Origin: Eubacteriaceae bacterium
GTDB lineage: Bacteria; Bacillota; Clostridia; Lachnospirales; Lachnospiraceae
DNA: 64,000 nt
Reading direction: 5' to 3'
NCBI GenBank assembly: GCA_902362455.1
Contig: CABIWJ010000007.1
Span: 62,001 to 126,000 of the forward strand
This document shows positions 33,580-41,678 of this stretch, in pieces. Position numbers and translations under genes: made by a program. Each line of letters starts with the position of its first letter. Positions within the stretch are counted from its first letter, which is position 1. The notes under the pieces were generated by a model. The model saw only the letters and a program-made list of their open reading frames with translations. It made no database searches and was not told the DNA's origin.

Positions 33580-35661
33580 ATGAAGATATTTACTATGGAT
33601 ATTGCCGGTAAGACTTTAAAAGTTACAATCGGTAAAGTAGCAGCACAGGCAAATGGAGCTGCATTTATGCAATATGGAGATACAACAGTATTATCAACAG
33701 CAACAGCATCAGAGAAACCAAGAGATGGAATAGATTTCTTCCCACTTAGTGTGGAATATGAAGAAAAGTTATATTCAGTAGGTAAGATACCTGGAGGTTT
33801 TAATAAGAGAGAGGGTAAGGCATCAGAAAATGCAATACTTACATCAAGAGTTATTGACCGACCAATGAGACCGTTATTTCCTAAAGATTATAGAAATGAT
33901 GTAACTCTTAATAATATGGTAATGTCAGTTGACCCTGAGTGCCGTCCTGAATTAGTAGCTATGCTCGGTTCGGCAATAGCAACATCTATTTCAGATATTC
34001 CATTTGATGGCCCATGTTCTACAACACAGGTTGGTATGATAGACGGAGAATTTATTCTTAATCCATCACAGGAACAGTGGAAGAACAGTGATTTAAACCT
34101 TACTGTTGCATCTACAAGTGAAAAAGTTATTATGATTGAAGCAGGTGCGAATGAGATACCTGAAGCAAAGATGATTGAAGCTATCTATTTAGCACATGAA
34201 GAAAACCAGAAAATCATTGCATTTATAAATGAAATCGTTGCAGAAGTAGGTAAGAAGAAACACGAATATACAAGTTGTGCAATACCTGATGAATTATTCG
34301 CAGCAATTAAAGAGATAGTAACTCCGGAAGAAATGGAAGTTGCTGTATTCACAGATGAGAAACAGGTAAGAGAAGAAAATATAAGAGTAATAAAAGAAAA
34401 ATTAGAAGAAGCATTTGCTGACAATGAAGAATGGCTTGGATTAATCGGAGAAGCATTATATCAATATCAGAAGAAGACTGTAAGAAAGATGATTTTAAAA
34501 GATCATAAACGTCCTGATGGCCGTGAAATCACACAGATTCGTCCTCTTGCAGCAGAAGTTGATTTAATACCAAGAGTTCATGGCAGTGCAATGTTTACAA
34601 GAGGTCAGACTCAGATATGTAATGTTTGTACACTTGCACCATTATCAGAAGCACAGAAGATAGATGGTCTTGATGAAAATGAAGTATCTAAGAGATATAT
34701 GCATCATTATAATTTCCCAGCTTATTCAGTAGGTGAGACAAAGGTTTCAAGGGGTCCGGGACGTCGTGAAATCGGACATGGTGCTTTAGCTGAAAGAGCA
34801 TTGGTACCAGTTCTTCCATCAGTTCAGGAGTTCCCTTATGCTATAAGAACAGTTTCAGAGACATTTGAGTCAAATGGTTCTACATCAATGGCTTCAACAT
34901 GTGCATCATGTATGTCGCTTATGGCAGCAGGTGTTCCAATTAAGAAAATGGTTGCAGGTATCTCATGTGGTCTTGTCACAGGTGAAACCGATGATGATTT
35001 TGTATTATTAACAGATATTCAGGGACTTGAAGATTTCTTTGGAGATATGGACTTTAAGGTAACAGGTACGACAGATGGTATTACGGCAATTCAGATGGAT
35101 ATCAAGATACATGGATTGACAAGACAGATTGTGGAAGGTGCTATTGCAAGATGTAGAGAAGCAAGATTGTTCATTATGGATAATTGTATGAAGAAAGCTA
35201 TATCTGAACCAAGAAAAGAAGTTGGTGAATTCGCACCTAAGATTGTACAGATTAAGATTGATCCTGCTAAGATTGGTGATGTAGTAGGTCAGCGTGGAAA
35301 AGTTATTAATACTATTATTGAACGTACAGGTGTTAAAATTGATATTACTGATGATGGAGATGTATCAGTATGTGGCGTTAATAAAGATGGAATGGACGAA
35401 GCTGTTAAAATGATTCAGTTAATTGCCAGCGAATTTGAAGAAGGTAAGATATATGAAGGAAAAGTAATCAGCATCAAAGAATTTGGCGCATTCCTTGAAT
35501 TTGCACCTGGTAAAGAGGGAATGGTTCATATTTCTAAAGTATCTAAAGAAAGAATTAACAGAGTTGAAGATGTTCTTACACTCGGTGATGTAGTTAAGGT
35601 TGTATGCCTTGGCAAAGATAAGATGGGAAGAATCAGCTTCAGTATTAAAGATGTTGAATAA
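33580..35661 (+). CDS. pnp: Polyribonucleotide nucleotidyltransferase (PNPase)
   Basis: 693 residues, full length. It has two RNase PH domains, the first beginning GKTLKVTIGKVAAQANGA and the second containing FTRGQTQ and GPGRREIGHG. An all-alpha segment lies between them. A KH domain (about 555-615, IGDVVGQRGKVINTI) and an S1 domain (about 620-690, GKVISIKEFGAFLEF) follow. PNPase degrades mRNA 3'-to-5' phosphorolytically as a trimer in the cytoplasm. AAGG lies nine bases before ATG. It is separated from rpsO by a terminator and a long leader hairpin. Confidence 0.98.
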   Translation: MKIFTMDIAGKTLKVTIGKVAAQANGAAFMQYGDTTVLSTATASEKPRDGIDFFPLSVEYEEKLYSVGKIPGGFNKREGKASENAILTSRVIDRPMRPLFPKDYRNDVTLNNMVMSVDPECRPELVAMLGSAIATSISDIPFDGPCSTTQVGMIDGEFILNPSQEQWKNSDLNLTVASTSEKVIMIEAGANEIPEAKMIEAIYLAHEENQKIIAFINEIVAEVGKKKHEYTSCAIPDELFAAIKEIVTPEEMEVAVFTDEKQVREENIRVIKEKLEEAFADNEEWLGLIGEALYQYQKKTVRKMILKDHKRPDGREITQIRPLAAEVDLIPRVHGSAMFTRGQTQICNVCTLAPLSEAQKIDGLDENEVSKRYMHHYNFPAYSVGETKVSRGPGRREIGHGALAERALVPVLPSVQEFPYAIRTVSETFESNGSTSMASTCASCMSLMAAGVPIKKMVAGISCGLVTGETDDDFVLLTDIQGLEDFFGDMDFKVTGTTDGITAIQMDIKIHGLTRQIVEGAIARCREARLFIMDNCMKKAISEPRKEVGEFAPKIVQIKIDPAKIGDVVGQRGKVINTIIERTGVKIDITDDGDVSVCGVNKDGMDEAVKMIQLIASEFEEGKIYEGKVISIKEFGAFLEFAPGKEGMVHISKVSKERINRVEDVLTLGDVVKVVCLGKDKMGRISFSIKDVE

Positions 35662-35710
35662 AAATATAATATAGAACAGAATACTATATATGTAAGCAAA
35701 TGTATCAGGA

Positions 35711-35740
35711 TAGGAGGGAATTAGCCCTCCTATTTGATTA
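35711..35740 (+). terminator. Terminator after pnp
   Basis: TAGGAGGG pairs with CCCTCCTA around a six-base loop, followed by TTTGATTAT. The T-tract is short. Confidence 0.7.
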
Positions 35741-35862
35741 TATGCAAATTCCTATAAAAGTTCTAGGAAATCAAACTTTTAGAAATTAATATTTAGTGAA
35801 ATGGATTTTTAGGAATCCTGTGTGTTATTAAAATATGAATTATAAGAAAGAAGGCAGAAACT

Positions 35863-37140
35863 ATGGAAAAAAGAAATTTAGAAACAATATGTATACAGGG
35901 AGGCTGGAAACCAAAGAAAGGCGAACCAAGGGTATTACCTATATATCAGAGTACAACATTTAAGTATGATACAAGCGACCAGATGGGAAGATTATTTGAC
36001 TTAGAGGATTCTGGATATTTCTATACAAGACTTCAGAATCCTACAAATGATGCAGTTGCTTCTAAGATTGCAGAATTAGAGGGTGGAGTAGGTGCGATGC
36101 TTACATCATCAGGGCAGGCAGCTAACTTTTATGCGATTTTAAATATTTGCGAAGAAGGTGACCATATAGTAAGTTCAGCACCTATCTATGGTGGAACATT
36201 CAACCTTTTTGCTGTAACAATGAAGAAAATGGGTATAGATTTTACATTTATTGATCCGGATGCTTCTGAAGAAGAGATTTCAAAAGCTTTTAAGCCTAAT
36301 ACAAAAGGACTGTTTGCTGAAACACTCTCTAATCCATCGCTTGTGGTTCTTGATATTGAAAAATTTGCCAGAATTGCACATTCACATGGTGTTCCTCTTA
36401 TTATAGACAATACATTTGCTACACCTATTAACTGCCGGCCTTTTGAATGGGGTGCAGACATCGTTACTCATTCTACAACGAAATATATGGACGGACATGC
36501 TATGGCAGTAGGCGGATGTATTGTAGACAGTGGCAATTTTGACTGGGATGCACACGCTGACAAGTTTCCTGGACTTACAACTCCTGATGCATCATATCAT
36601 GGAATTATCTACACACAGAAATTTGGAAAAGGTGCATACATAACTAAAGCAACTGTTCAGCTTATGAGGGATTTAGGTTCAATACCATCACCTATGAATG
36701 CGTTTTTACTTAATGTAGGACTTGAAACACTTCATTTAAGAATGCAGAGACATTGTGAAAATGCTCAGAAAGTAGCTGAATATCTTGTAAATAATGATAA
36801 AATAGCATGGGTAAATTACAGCGGACTTAAGGATAATAAATATTATGGACTTGCCCAAAAATATATGCCAAACGGAAGCTGTGGTGTTATCTCATTCGGT
36901 TTAAAGGGTGGACGCGATGCATCGATAGAATTTATGGATAAGTTAAAAATGATTGCAATAGTTACACATGTTGCAGATGCGAGAACTTCGGTGCTTCATC
37001 CGGCAAGTCATACACATAGACAGCTTACTGAAGAGCAGCTGATAGAAGCAGGAGTCCAGCCTGATTTAATCAGATTATCTGTCGGTATAGAAAATGTAAA
37101 TGATATCATTGCAGATATTGAACAGGCGTTAAATAACTGA
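35863..37140 (+). CDS. metY: O-acetylhomoserine sulfhydrylase (MetY-type)
   Basis: 425 residues of the Cys/Met-metabolism PLP family. YFYTRLQNPTNDAVASKIA, SSGQAANFYAI and IDNTFATPINCRPFEWGADI are family signatures. The PLP lysine is in HSTTKYMDGH. The length and the RLSVGIEN ending fit O-acetylhomoserine sulfhydrylases, which make homocysteine from O-acetylhomoserine and sulfide, rather than gamma-synthases (about 390). AAGAAGG precedes ATG. No S-box or T-box was recognised in the 200-base leader. It would supply homocysteine for the MetE-like enzyme encoded at 26183. Confidence 0.93.
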   Translation: MEKRNLETICIQGGWKPKKGEPRVLPIYQSTTFKYDTSDQMGRLFDLEDSGYFYTRLQNPTNDAVASKIAELEGGVGAMLTSSGQAANFYAILNICEEGDHIVSSAPIYGGTFNLFAVTMKKMGIDFTFIDPDASEEEISKAFKPNTKGLFAETLSNPSLVVLDIEKFARIAHSHGVPLIIDNTFATPINCRPFEWGADIVTHSTTKYMDGHAMAVGGCIVDSGNFDWDAHADKFPGLTTPDASYHGIIYTQKFGKGAYITKATVQLMRDLGSIPSPMNAFLLNVGLETLHLRMQRHCENAQKVAEYLVNNDKIAWVNYSGLKDNKYYGLAQKYMPNGSCGVISFGLKGGRDASIEFMDKLKMIAIVTHVADARTSVLHPASHTHRQLTEEQLIEAGVQPDLIRLSVGIENVNDIIADIEQALNN

Positions 37141-37158
37141 TATTATATAGAGAACACA

Positions 37159-37190
37159 GGGTGTCAAAAGTCCATTTTGGCACCTTAATC
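37159..37190 (+). terminator. Terminator after metY
   Basis: GGTGTCAAAA pairs with TTTTGGCACC (one G-U pair) around a short loop, followed by TTAATCATTT. Confidence 0.7.
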
Positions 37191-37243
37191 ATTTAGAACA
37201 GAACATCAGATGTTAAAAAATGCTGATGAAAAGGAGAAGAATA

Positions 37244-37384
37244 GTGTGAAAAATAACGCTGATGCGATTATTTTTCACATAGCTATTTGTTTCGGAGCGA
37301 AAGCAAATAGCTTTTATGGCAGATGAGAAATCACCTACGCGAATTTCTCCTCACCTAATCGCAGCAAGTCGCTCAGAAATGAGG
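37244..37384 (+). repeat. Structured 5' element, family II, copy A (hisA)
   Basis: About 140 bases ending six bases before the hisA start. Hairpin 1 is GTGTGAAAAATAAC (37244-37257) with 37267-37280. Hairpin 2 is AGCTATTTG with CAAATAGCT, followed by TTTTAT. Hairpin 3 is GAGAAAT (37325-37331) with ATTTCTC (37343-37349). It ends with TCAGAAATGAGG, which holds the ribosome site. The first half is shared with copies at 55105 and 58617, and the second half with the block ahead of uppP. A frame from GTG 37246 (AAGGAG nine bases upstream) encodes a 26-residue peptide starting KNNADAIIF after the first residue. Confidence 0.8.
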
Positions 37385-37390
37385 AATAAT

Positions 37391-38161
37391 ATGAAGTTCA
37401 GACCATGCATTGATATACATAATGGCAAAGTTAAACAAGTAGTTGGTTCATCGATTAAAGATGAGGGCAACATTGCAAAGGAAAATTTTGTATCTGAAAA
37501 AGGTGCTGATTATTATGCGAATCTGTATAAAGTCCGGAATCTTTCGGGAGGACACATTATCTTACTTAACCATAAAGATTCGGAATATTATGAAGCTACC
37601 AAAGAACAGGCTCTATTAGCACTCAATGCATATAAAGGTGGTATGCAGATAGGTGGAGGAATTAATGCAGATAATGCAAGGGAATTTCTTGATGCAGGAG
37701 CAAGCCATGTAATAGTTACTTCGTATGTGTTTTCAGATAGCAGACTTAATTATGATAATCTTGAGAGAATATATAAGGCAGTTGGTAAAGAACGATTGGT
37801 TCTTGATCTGAGCTGCAGAAAGAAAAATGATAAGTATTATATTGTTACAGACAGATGGCAGAGATTTACTGATGAAATAGTAAATGAAGAATTTATGCAT
37901 AAATTAGCAGGATATTGCGATGAATTTCTGATTCATGCAGTAGATGTTGAGGGTAAGAATAATGGTATAGAAAGAGAACTTGTTAAAATATTAGGAAGTT
38001 TTGATGAAATCCCAATTACCTACGCAGGTGGTGTAAAGTCATTAGAAGATATAGAAATATTAAAAAAATATTCAGACGGAAGATTAGACTTTACTATTGG
38101 AAGTTCATTAGACTTGTTTGGTGGCAGGATAAGTTTTGAAGAAATTGCCGGCAAATATTAA
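37391..38161 (+). CDS. hisA: Phosphoribosylformimino-AICAR-P isomerase, eukaryote-type HisA
   Basis: 256 residues. The TIM-barrel begins FRPCIDIHNGKVKQVVG. The HisA catalytic Asp pair and GGGI/AGGVKS phosphate loops are present. NFVSEKGADYYANLY, RLVLDLSCRKK, FLIHAVDVEG and FTIGSSLDLFGG match the fungal/plant HIS6 branch more than the usual bacterial HisA. It catalyses the Amadori isomerisation step in histidine biosynthesis. It is alone here, not in a his operon. The longest frame starts at 37316, but that part is repeat element; ATG 37391 follows GAGG with seven-base spacing. Confidence 0.92.
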   Translation: MKFRPCIDIHNGKVKQVVGSSIKDEGNIAKENFVSEKGADYYANLYKVRNLSGGHIILLNHKDSEYYEATKEQALLALNAYKGGMQIGGGINADNAREFLDAGASHVIVTSYVFSDSRLNYDNLERIYKAVGKERLVLDLSCRKKNDKYYIVTDRWQRFTDEIVNEEFMHKLAGYCDEFLIHAVDVEGKNNGIERELVKILGSFDEIPITYAGGVKSLEDIEILKKYSDGRLDFTIGSSLDLFGGRISFEEIAGKY

Positions 38162-38233
38162 AATTATACAAAATAAACAATATTTAGGAAATATTATGTT
38201 GAAAATCATATTAGAAATAGGTTAAAAATGCAC

Positions 38234-38295
38234 AATAAAGTCATTATATAGTTGTTAAAATTGCACAATTATATAATGACTTTATTAATTTTTCT
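38234..38295 (+). terminator. Terminator between hisA and the sugar operon
   Basis: AATAAAGTCATTATATA (38234-38250) pairs with TATATAATGACTTTATT (38270-38286), a 17-bp perfect stem, followed by AATTTTTC. Confidence 0.85.
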
Positions 38296-38395
38296 TGCAA
38301 AAATTGAATAAGTATGATATTATTCATACATAGTTATTGGAAACGTTACCGTACGATAATGTAAGAGATTACAAGGTAACGATCTGGTTACTAAA
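38295..38395 (+). promoter_or_regulatory. Promoter and LacI-type operators of the sugar importer operon
   Basis: TTGCAA (38295-38300), 17 bases and TATTAT (38318-38323). Downstream, GGAAACGTTACC (38339-38350) is a near-palindrome with a central CG, as LacI/CcpA-family proteins prefer. A second pair, GGTAAC/GTTAC, lies at about 38374-38391. Both lie where a bound repressor would block transcription. The LacI-family protein at 43258 is the obvious candidate. Confidence 0.7.
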
Positions 38396-38427
38396 ATTAC
38401 TCATTAAAGAAGGAGAGGTAGAACTAA

Positions 38428-39813
38428 ATGAGAAAGAAATTATTAAGCGTTGCCCTCTGTGTTGCAATGGCAGCAACAGCATTAGTAGGTTGTGGCTCTA
38501 AAGATGACACAAAAGATGCTAAGAAGGACGATAACAAAAACAACACATCAACAGAAGGAAACAAAGATAATGGTTCGGTTTATTTCTTAAACTTCAAACC
38601 TGAAATCGCAGATGCATATGATGCAGTTATGGCAGCCTTCACAAAAGAAACTGGAATAAAAGCTAAGGTTGTAACAGCAGCTGAGAACCAGTATGAATCA
38701 ACTCTTAAAGTTGAAATGGAGAAAGAAGATGCTCCAACATTATTCACAATCAATGGTCCATCAGGATACAATACATGGAAAGATTATTGTGAAGATTTAT
38801 CAGGAACAGAATTCTATAATATGTTAACTGATAAAGACAGCACAATTTCAACATCAGATGGTGTATATGGTATTCCACTTGTAATGGAAACTTATGGACT
38901 TATCTGTAACAAAACAATCTTTGAAAAATATTTTGCATTAAGTGGAATAGCTGATACAGGATGCACAAAGATTGAAGATATCAACTCATTTGATAAGTTA
39001 AAGAAAGTTGCAGATGATATGCAGGCTCACAAAGCTGAACTTGGAATTGATGGTGTATTCTCAGAAATTGCATTAAACTCAAGCAATAACTGGAGAATCA
39101 CAAACCACTTATTCGACTTGCCACTTTACTATGAATATCAGAAAGATAATGCAAGTGATAAGAAAGAAATTGATTTTTCATTTGCAGATCAGTACAAAGC
39201 AATTCTTGATTTATACATGACAGATTCTACTGTATCACAGAAAGAAGCTTCAACAGGTACAGTTGATGACTCTATGTTAGAGTTTGCAACAGGTAAAGCA
39301 GCTATTGCACAGAATGGTGTATGGGCTTGGAACCAGATTAATGTTGATGGCGCAGTAGTTAAAGGAGATGATCTTTACTATATGCCAATCTACACAGGTG
39401 CTGAAGGTGAAGAAAAACAGGGCCTTTGCACAGGTACAGAGAACTTTGTATGTGTAAACAGTCAAGCATCAGCAGATGATAAAGCAGCTTCAGAATTCTT
39501 CTTAAAGTGGTTATACTCTTCAGAAACAGGTATGAAGTTTGTATCAGAGAGCTATGGTGTTGCTCCTTTCAAAGGATTTGATAACTCTAAAGCAGCAGAT
39601 GCTAACCCACTTGTTAAACTTGCATTAGATGATGTTAACAACTCAGACACAACAACAGTTACATGGGTAACAGTTACAACTCCTTCACAGGATTGGAAAG
39701 ATGCTTTAGGCGAGAACTTATTATCATACGCTGAAGGCGGAATGGATTGGAAAGATGTTGTTTCACAGGCTAAAGATAAATGGGCTTCAGAGAAGGCAGC
39801 AGCTAACGACTAA
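38428..39813 (+). CDS. Sugar ABC transporter substrate-binding lipoprotein (MalE-like)
   Basis: 461 residues. A lipoprotein signal peptide ends at the lipobox ALVGC (Cys about 22) and is followed by an Asp/Lys/Asn-rich tether. The body is a cluster-B sugar-binding protein (VYFLNFKPEIADAYDAVMAAFTKETGIKAKVV; MALE-type hinge motifs; GKAAIAQNGVWAW near 290). GGAGAGG precedes ATG. It leads an operon with two permeases, 4-alpha-glucanotransferase and a LacI regulator, so malto-oligosaccharides are the likely cargo. An ATPase is not encoded here, so a shared MsmK-type ATPase elsewhere is presumed. Confidence 0.94.
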   Translation: MRKKLLSVALCVAMAATALVGCGSKDDTKDAKKDDNKNNTSTEGNKDNGSVYFLNFKPEIADAYDAVMAAFTKETGIKAKVVTAAENQYESTLKVEMEKEDAPTLFTINGPSGYNTWKDYCEDLSGTEFYNMLTDKDSTISTSDGVYGIPLVMETYGLICNKTIFEKYFALSGIADTGCTKIEDINSFDKLKKVADDMQAHKAELGIDGVFSEIALNSSNNWRITNHLFDLPLYYEYQKDNASDKKEIDFSFADQYKAILDLYMTDSTVSQKEASTGTVDDSMLEFATGKAAIAQNGVWAWNQINVDGAVVKGDDLYYMPIYTGAEGEEKQGLCTGTENFVCVNSQASADDKAASEFFLKWLYSSETGMKFVSESYGVAPFKGFDNSKAADANPLVKLALDDVNNSDTTTVTWVTVTTPSQDWKDALGENLLSYAEGGMDWKDVVSQAKDKWASEKAAAND

Positions 39814-39847
39814 TCCAGTTAAATTAAATTAGAAATTAACTAATATA

Positions 39848-39879
39848 TATCCCCACGTCATGTATGTGGTGTGGGGATA
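39848..39879 (+). terminator. Attenuating hairpin between binding protein and permeases
   Basis: TATCCCCAC pairs with GTGGGGATA around a 14-base loop, with weak T-rich sequence after it. Such partial terminators commonly keep binding-protein mRNA in excess over permease mRNA. Confidence 0.65.
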
Positions 39880-39966
39880 ATTAATAAGAACAATTCAAGA
39901 GGTGAGAGAGGTTCTATTAGCCTTTTCTCACTATTTTTTCAGAAAAAAAGAGCTAGGAGAGATATC

Positions 39967-40818
39967 ATGAATAATAAATCATTGAAAAAGTATTTTCCAA
40001 TATTTGTCCTTCCGACGTTAATTGCTTTTGTAATAGCATTTGTAATTCCATTTGTAATGGGTATATATCTGTCCTTCTGCAAGTTTAATACAATTAGAGA
40101 TGCTGAATGGGTAGGTATTAAGAACTACATGACTATATTTACGGAAGATAAGTCATTTATAGAAGCATTACTTAGAACTACAAAATTCACAATACTTTCA
40201 GTAATTTTAATTAACGTAGGTGCTTTTGCATTAGCATTATTACTTACAAAAAAGATTCCGGGAACTAACTTCTTTAGAACAATATTCTTTATGCCAAATC
40301 TTATTGGTGGTATTGTTTTAGGTTATATCTGGAAAGAAACACTTGATACAATAACAAGAAAAGTTTTCCATCACCCATTTACATATTCTGTAAAGGATTA
40401 TGGATTCTGGGGGCTGTTAATAGTTATGTGCTGGCAGTTAATGGGATATATGATGATAATTTATATCGCGGGTATCCAGAATATACCTGAGGATGTAATA
40501 GAGGCTGCGAAAATTGATGGCGCAACGCCATTTCAGATACTATATAAGATAACAATACCTTTGGTAATGCCATCGGTAACAATATGTTTATTCTTAACAT
40601 TGTCAAATTCGTTTAAGTTGTATGATCAGAACTATGCATTAAATGGTAATTCAATCAAGACTAGTCTTCTTGCAATGGACATTTATAAAACATTCTACGG
40701 AGCAAGTTCATATGCTGAAGGTCGAGGGCAGGCAAAAGCTGTTATATTCTTCCTTATTGTAGCATGTATAACATTTGCTCAGCTTAGATTAACAAGATCT
40801 AAGGAGGTTGAGTCATAA
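39967..40818 (+). CDS. Sugar ABC transporter permease (MalF-like)
   Basis: About 283 residues with six transmembrane segments. The EAA loop (EAAKIDGATPFQILYKITIPLVMP) contacts the ATPase, with the conserved Gly in DGA. The frame is open back to GTG 39871, but AGGAGAG lies directly ahead of ATG 39967, after which the protein starts like its relatives (NNKSLKKYFPIFVLPTL). Its stop overlaps the next permease ATG by one base, so the pair is translationally coupled and forms the channel of the importer. Confidence 0.94.
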   Translation: MNNKSLKKYFPIFVLPTLIAFVIAFVIPFVMGIYLSFCKFNTIRDAEWVGIKNYMTIFTEDKSFIEALLRTTKFTILSVILINVGAFALALLLTKKIPGTNFFRTIFFMPNLIGGIVLGYIWKETLDTITRKVFHHPFTYSVKDYGFWGLLIVMCWQLMGYMMIIYIAGIQNIPEDVIEAAKIDGATPFQILYKITIPLVMPSVTICLFLTLSNSFKLYDQNYALNGNSIKTSLLAMDIYKTFYGASSYAEGRGQAKAVIFFLIVACITFAQLRLTRSKEVES

Positions 40819-41669
40819 TGGGAATTAAATTAAGAAAAATTATCGTAGATACAGTTACATTTATTTTCTTAACAGTATTAGCTTTAGTATTTATGATGCC
40901 TATTGCAACTGTTATTATGAACTCTTTTAAGAAGAAAGCATTCTTAATGCAAGGTAAAGGAAATGCGTTCGAATTACTTTCTAAGAAGTCATGGAACGGA
41001 TTTAAGAACTATGTAGAAGGTGCTAAAGCAATTAAAATGATTGATGCCATAAAAGTATCTGTAATTATTACTGTAGTAGCAGTTGCTGTAATTGTATTAC
41101 TTACATCAATGACAGCATGGTATCTTACAAGAGTTAAATCAAAAGTAACATCTGTAATATATTATGGTTTTGTATTTTCGATGATAGTACCATTCCAGAT
41201 GGTTATGTATACAATGGCAAGTTTTGCATCTATGTTAGGTTTAAATACACAATATGGTCTTATTATTCTGTATGTCGGATTTGGATCCGGAATGTGTGTG
41301 TTTATGTTTAGTGGATTTGTCAAAGCAATTCCATATGATGTTGAAGAAGCAGCCATGATAGATGGTTGTAATCCACTACAGACATTCTTCAAAGTTGTAA
41401 TGCCTATGTTAAAACCAACAATGGTTACAATAGCAATTCTTGAGACAATGTGGGTATGGAACGATTATCTCTTACCAAAACTTGTATTGCCTACAGATGT
41501 TAAGACAATTCCAATTGCAATTGATGCATGTACAGGTTCACATGGTACATATCAATTAGGTTGGTTAATGGCTATGTTAGTTGTTGCAATTATACCTATT
41601 GTATTATTTTACTTAGTATGTCAGAAGCACATTATAAAAGGTGTTGCTGCTGGTGCTGTAAAGGGTTAG
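40818..41669 (+). CDS. Sugar ABC transporter permease (MalG-like)
   Basis: 283 residues with six hydrophobic segments. The EAA loop EEAAMIDGCNPLQTFFKVVM is followed by PMLKPTM. The N-terminal FMMPIATVIMNSFK and C-terminal short tail fit the MalG half of CUT1 importers. AAGGAGG lies a few bases before ATG, within the end of the preceding gene. It works with the MalF-like partner and the lipoprotein at 38428. Confidence 0.94.
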   Translation: MGIKLRKIIVDTVTFIFLTVLALVFMMPIATVIMNSFKKKAFLMQGKGNAFELLSKKSWNGFKNYVEGAKAIKMIDAIKVSVIITVVAVAVIVLLTSMTAWYLTRVKSKVTSVIYYGFVFSMIVPFQMVMYTMASFASMLGLNTQYGLIILYVGFGSGMCVFMFSGFVKAIPYDVEEAAMIDGCNPLQTFFKVVMPMLKPTMVTIAILETMWVWNDYLLPKLVLPTDVKTIPIAIDACTGSHGTYQLGWLMAMLVVAIIPIVLFYLVCQKHIIKGVAAGAVKG

Positions 41670-41678
41670 GAGCGTGTT

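Noticed and set aside
37316..37390. Longer N-terminus for hisA
   Set aside because: The added residues are encoded by the family II repeat; the true start has its own GAGG and matches the family start.
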